From Xanthobacteraceae bacterium (GTDB lineage: Bacteria; Pseudomonadota; Alphaproteobacteria; Rhizobiales; Xanthobacteraceae), in contig JAUSIF010000232.1 in assembly GCA_030648135.1 (NCBI GenBank), positions 1 to 7,235 on the forward strand: a stretch of DNA of 7,235 nucleotides. The letters are read 5' to 3'. The translations under genes were made by a program, and so were the position numbers. Position 1 is the stretch's first letter, and each line of letters opens with the position of its first letter. Of the stretch, positions 5,521-7,235 are shown one piece after another. A model generated the notes under the pieces. It had not been told where the DNA came from and did no database searches. It saw nothing but the letters and a program-made list of their open reading frames with translations.

Positions 5521-6703
5521 CCCGCGCGATGTGCTGATCACGGGTATCGGGCTCCTCTCTTGTCTCGGCGAGGGCCTCGACGCCCATTGGAACGGCCTCA
5601 ACGCCGCCAAACCCGTGGTCGACGAGACCAGTTTCGCACCCTACATGGTGCACCCGCTGGCGCCGATCGAGTTCGACAAGCAGATTCCGAAGAAAGGCGA
5701 CCAGCGCCAGATGGAGCCGTGGCAGCGGATCGGCTGTTATTCCGCCGGCCTCGCGCTCGAGGACGCCGGCATCAAGGGCAATGCCGACATCCTCGGCCAC
5801 GTCGACATGCTGGTCGCGGCCGGCGGCGGCGAGCGCGACACCAATGTGGATGGCTCGATCCTCACCGGGCTTAAGACCGCGGCGGCGCCCGGCCGCTATC
5901 TGAACGAGCGGTTGATGAACGATCTTCGCCCGACGCTCTCGCTCGCCCAGCTCGCCAATCTCCTGGCCGGCAATATCTCGATCGTGTTCGGGGTGGTGGG
6001 CTCTTCGCGCACTTTCATGGGCGAGGAGCTCGCCGGCGTCGATGCGCTCCGAATCGCGGTCGCCCGCATCAATGCGGGCCAGAGCGAGATCGGTCTGGTC
6101 GGCGCCTCCTACAATGCCCAGCGTAAAGACATGCTCCTGCAACTCGCCTTCGGCCGGGAAGGTCTGGTCGCGCCCTATGTTCCGGTGTGGGCGCGCGGAA
6201 AGGATCATGCCGGCGCGGCTGTCGGTTCGATCGGCGCTTTTCTGGTCATCGAATCCCGCGCCCATGCCGAAGCGCGCGGCGCGCGAGTTTATGCGCGTAT
6301 CGCGCGGATCATGGCCGATCGCTGCCGGCGCGGTCCCGGCGAGCTCGAAGCGATGATTTCCGGCATGCTCAATGAGATCGCTCCCCGGCTCGTCAGAGGA
6401 CGCTATGCGGTGCTATCCTCGGCGTGCGGGGCGTGGCCCGCGACAGCAATGGAGCGCGCGGCGCTCGAAAAGCTCGGAAAAGTTCCGGTGCGCGCGACCG
6501 CCTCGGTCGTCGGCAGCGGGGTCGAGGCGGCCTTCACGCTCAATGTGGCGCTCGCGGCGCTCGCGCTCAAGCACGGCAGTCTGTGGCCGCCACTCGACCC
6601 GACGGGCTTCGAACTGCCATGGTCCGGCCGGCTCGAACAAGTCGTCGTGACCTGCATCAGCGCCTGGCGAGGCGAAGGTCTCGGCCTCGTCGAGGCAATG
6701 TGA
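5510..6703 (+). CDS. fabF2XL: FabF2XL-type ketosynthase homologue lacking the catalytic residues
   Basis: 397 aa thiolase-fold protein of the beta-ketoacyl-ACP synthase family. It begins with the family motif VLITGIGLLSCLGEG (residues 8-22) and ends with a normal KS C-terminal half. The active site is lost. By my gapless alignment, TACATG/TACASG of FabF is replaced by GEELAG (171-176), putting Glu173 where the nucleophilic Cys should be. The NAHGT histidine region reads SSACGAW with Cys306, and the GHLLGAAG histidine region reads SVVGSG with Ser332. It therefore cannot condense acyl chains by the usual mechanism. The sequence EELAGVDAL resembles the EQAGGLDAL region of chain-length factors in type II polyketide synthases, so a non-catalytic partner of FabF1XL is likely. 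The start ATG overlaps the fabZXL end by 11 nt, with GGAG 10 nt upstream; the longer open frame from 5390 is a shadow of fabZXL. Confidence 0.88.
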   Translation: MSGDPRDVLITGIGLLSCLGEGLDAHWNGLNAAKPVVDETSFAPYMVHPLAPIEFDKQIPKKGDQRQMEPWQRIGCYSAGLALEDAGIKGNADILGHVDMLVAAGGGERDTNVDGSILTGLKTAAAPGRYLNERLMNDLRPTLSLAQLANLLAGNISIVFGVVGSSRTFMGEELAGVDALRIAVARINAGQSEIGLVGASYNAQRKDMLLQLAFGREGLVAPYVPVWARGKDHAGAAVGSIGAFLVIESRAHAEARGARVYARIARIMADRCRRGPGELEAMISGMLNEIAPRLVRGRYAVLSSACGAWPATAMERAALEKLGKVPVRATASVVGSGVEAAFTLNVALAALALKHGSLWPPLDPTGFELPWSGRLEQVVVTCISAWRGEGLGLVEAM

Positions 6704-6706
6704 AGA

Positions 6707-6711
6707 AGAGG
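6707..6711 (+). promoter_or_regulatory. Ribosome binding site of fabF1XL
   Basis: AGAGG inside GAAGAAGAGG, 5 nt before the ATG at 6717. The nearby ATG at 6712 is followed at once by TGA and cannot be the start. Confidence 0.65.
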
Positions 6712-6716
6712 ATGTG

Positions 6717-7235
6717 ATGAGCAAGAACCTCCGCGACCACAAGGATCGCCCCATCGTCGCCGTGACCGGGATCGGGGTCGTCACCTCGCTCGGCATCGGC
6801 AAGGAAGAGAACTGGAAGAAGCTCACCGCCGGTCAGTCGGGCATCCATTCGATCAGCCGCTTCTCCACCGAGGGCCTGAAGACCACCGTCGCCGGCACCA
6901 TCGATTTCATTCCCGCTGATCCGGTCTGTGCCCCGGCGCTCTCCGAGGAGTTCGCCATGGTGGCGAGCAAAGAAGCGATCGCCGAGGCCGGGATCGGCCG
7001 CAAGGGCGACTTTCCCGGACCGCTGTTCGTCGCCGTGCCGCCGGTCGAGGTCGAGTGGCCGCAGCGGATCGAAATCGCGGCGGCGAGCAACGCCCAAGAG
7101 ATCGGGTATGATGAGCTGATCCGGCTCGCGAGCAGCGGACGGTTCGAGCGCTATTACGAGCGTTTCCTCTATCGCGGCACCACCGAGCGCCTCGCCGACC
7201 GCCTCGGCACCAAAGGCTCGCCGATCGCGCTTTCG
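6717..7235 (+). CDS. fabF1XL: FabF1XL-type beta-ketoacyl-ACP synthase (3' part beyond window)
   Basis: The first 173 residues of a ketosynthase of the FabF family, open to the right edge; family members are about 420 aa. It begins MSKNLRDHKDRPIVAVTGIG, followed by VVTSLG, the normal KS N-terminus. The segments FSTEGLKTTVAGTIDFIP (49-66), FPGPLFVAVPPVEVEWPQRI (99-118) and RLGTKGSPIALS (162-173) match the FabF1XL branch of the very-long-chain cluster more than housekeeping FabF. The window ends just before the position of the catalytic Cys (family sequence TACASG), so its catalytic state cannot be read here. It starts 13 nt after the fabF2XL stop. It probably does the actual chain condensation, with FabF2XL as partner; this is inference. 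Confidence 0.9.
   Translation, partial: MSKNLRDHKDRPIVAVTGIGVVTSLGIGKEENWKKLTAGQSGIHSISRFSTEGLKTTVAGTIDFIPADPVCAPALSEEFAMVASKEAIAEAGIGRKGDFPGPLFVAVPPVEVEWPQRIEIAAASNAQEIGYDELIRLASSGRFERYYERFLYRGTTERLADRLGTKGSPIALS

Noticed and set aside
5477..6265. Minus-strand open frame of 262 codons opposite fabF2XL
   Set aside because: It is the antisense shadow of a clear ketosynthase gene, with no ribosome site or recognisable protein.
4751..7235. Type II polyketide or aryl polyene synthase cluster (suggested by a KS plus a Cys-less KS)
   Set aside because: AcpXL signature, FabZXL-type dehydratase and gene order fit the lipid A very-long-chain fatty acid cluster better; no cyclase, thioesterase or aryl-polyene accessory gene is seen.

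Overview
The window is a GC-rich stretch of an alphaproteobacterial chromosome, most likely from the order Hyphomicrobiales (Rhizobiales). The best evidence is a protein closely matching the specialised acyl carrier protein AcpXL. It is followed in tight order by a FabZ-like dehydratase and two FabF-like ketosynthases, which is the gene order of the cluster that makes the very-long-chain (C26-C30) fatty acid of rhizobial lipid A. The species cannot be named from the sequence.

Layout. Positions 1-4367, minus strand: a membrane-arm operon related to hydrogenase-4 and complex I, transcribed in the order hyfB (4367-2358), hyfC (2367-1411), hyfE (1411-746), hyfF (749 to beyond the left edge). Every junction overlaps (10, 1 and 4 nt), so the genes are translationally coupled. 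Positions 4368-4750: a 383-base divergent intergenic region with a good sigma-70-type promoter facing right (TTGAAA-17-TATACG). Positions 4751-7235, plus strand: acpXL, fabZXL, fabF2XL and the first 173 codons of fabF1XL, again tightly packed.

How the genes work together. HyfB and HyfF are Mrp-antiporter-like proton-pumping subunits. HyfC is the NuoH-like subunit that would anchor the catalytic arm, and HyfE carries a NuoK-like segment. Together they form an ion-translocating membrane arm. The catalytic subunits (HyfG/HyfI type) are not in the window, so whether this is a true group-4 [NiFe] hydrogenase or a hydrogenase-related complex cannot be settled here. In the other operon, AcpXL carries the growing chain, the ketosynthase pair extends it and FabZXL dehydrates the 3-hydroxyacyl intermediates. 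Partners expected further right (an alcohol dehydrogenase and the acyltransferase LpxXL) are outside the window.

Most notable observations: (1) the first ketosynthase (fabF2XL) has lost the whole Cys-His-His catalytic set and looks like a chain-length-factor partner for the second one; (2) a run of nine G residues at the hyfE/hyfF junction sits where a -1 slip would fuse HyfE to HyfF without a stop; (3) the hyf operon lacks hyfA and hyfD at their usual places. No RNA genes, CRISPR arrays or mobile elements were seen.
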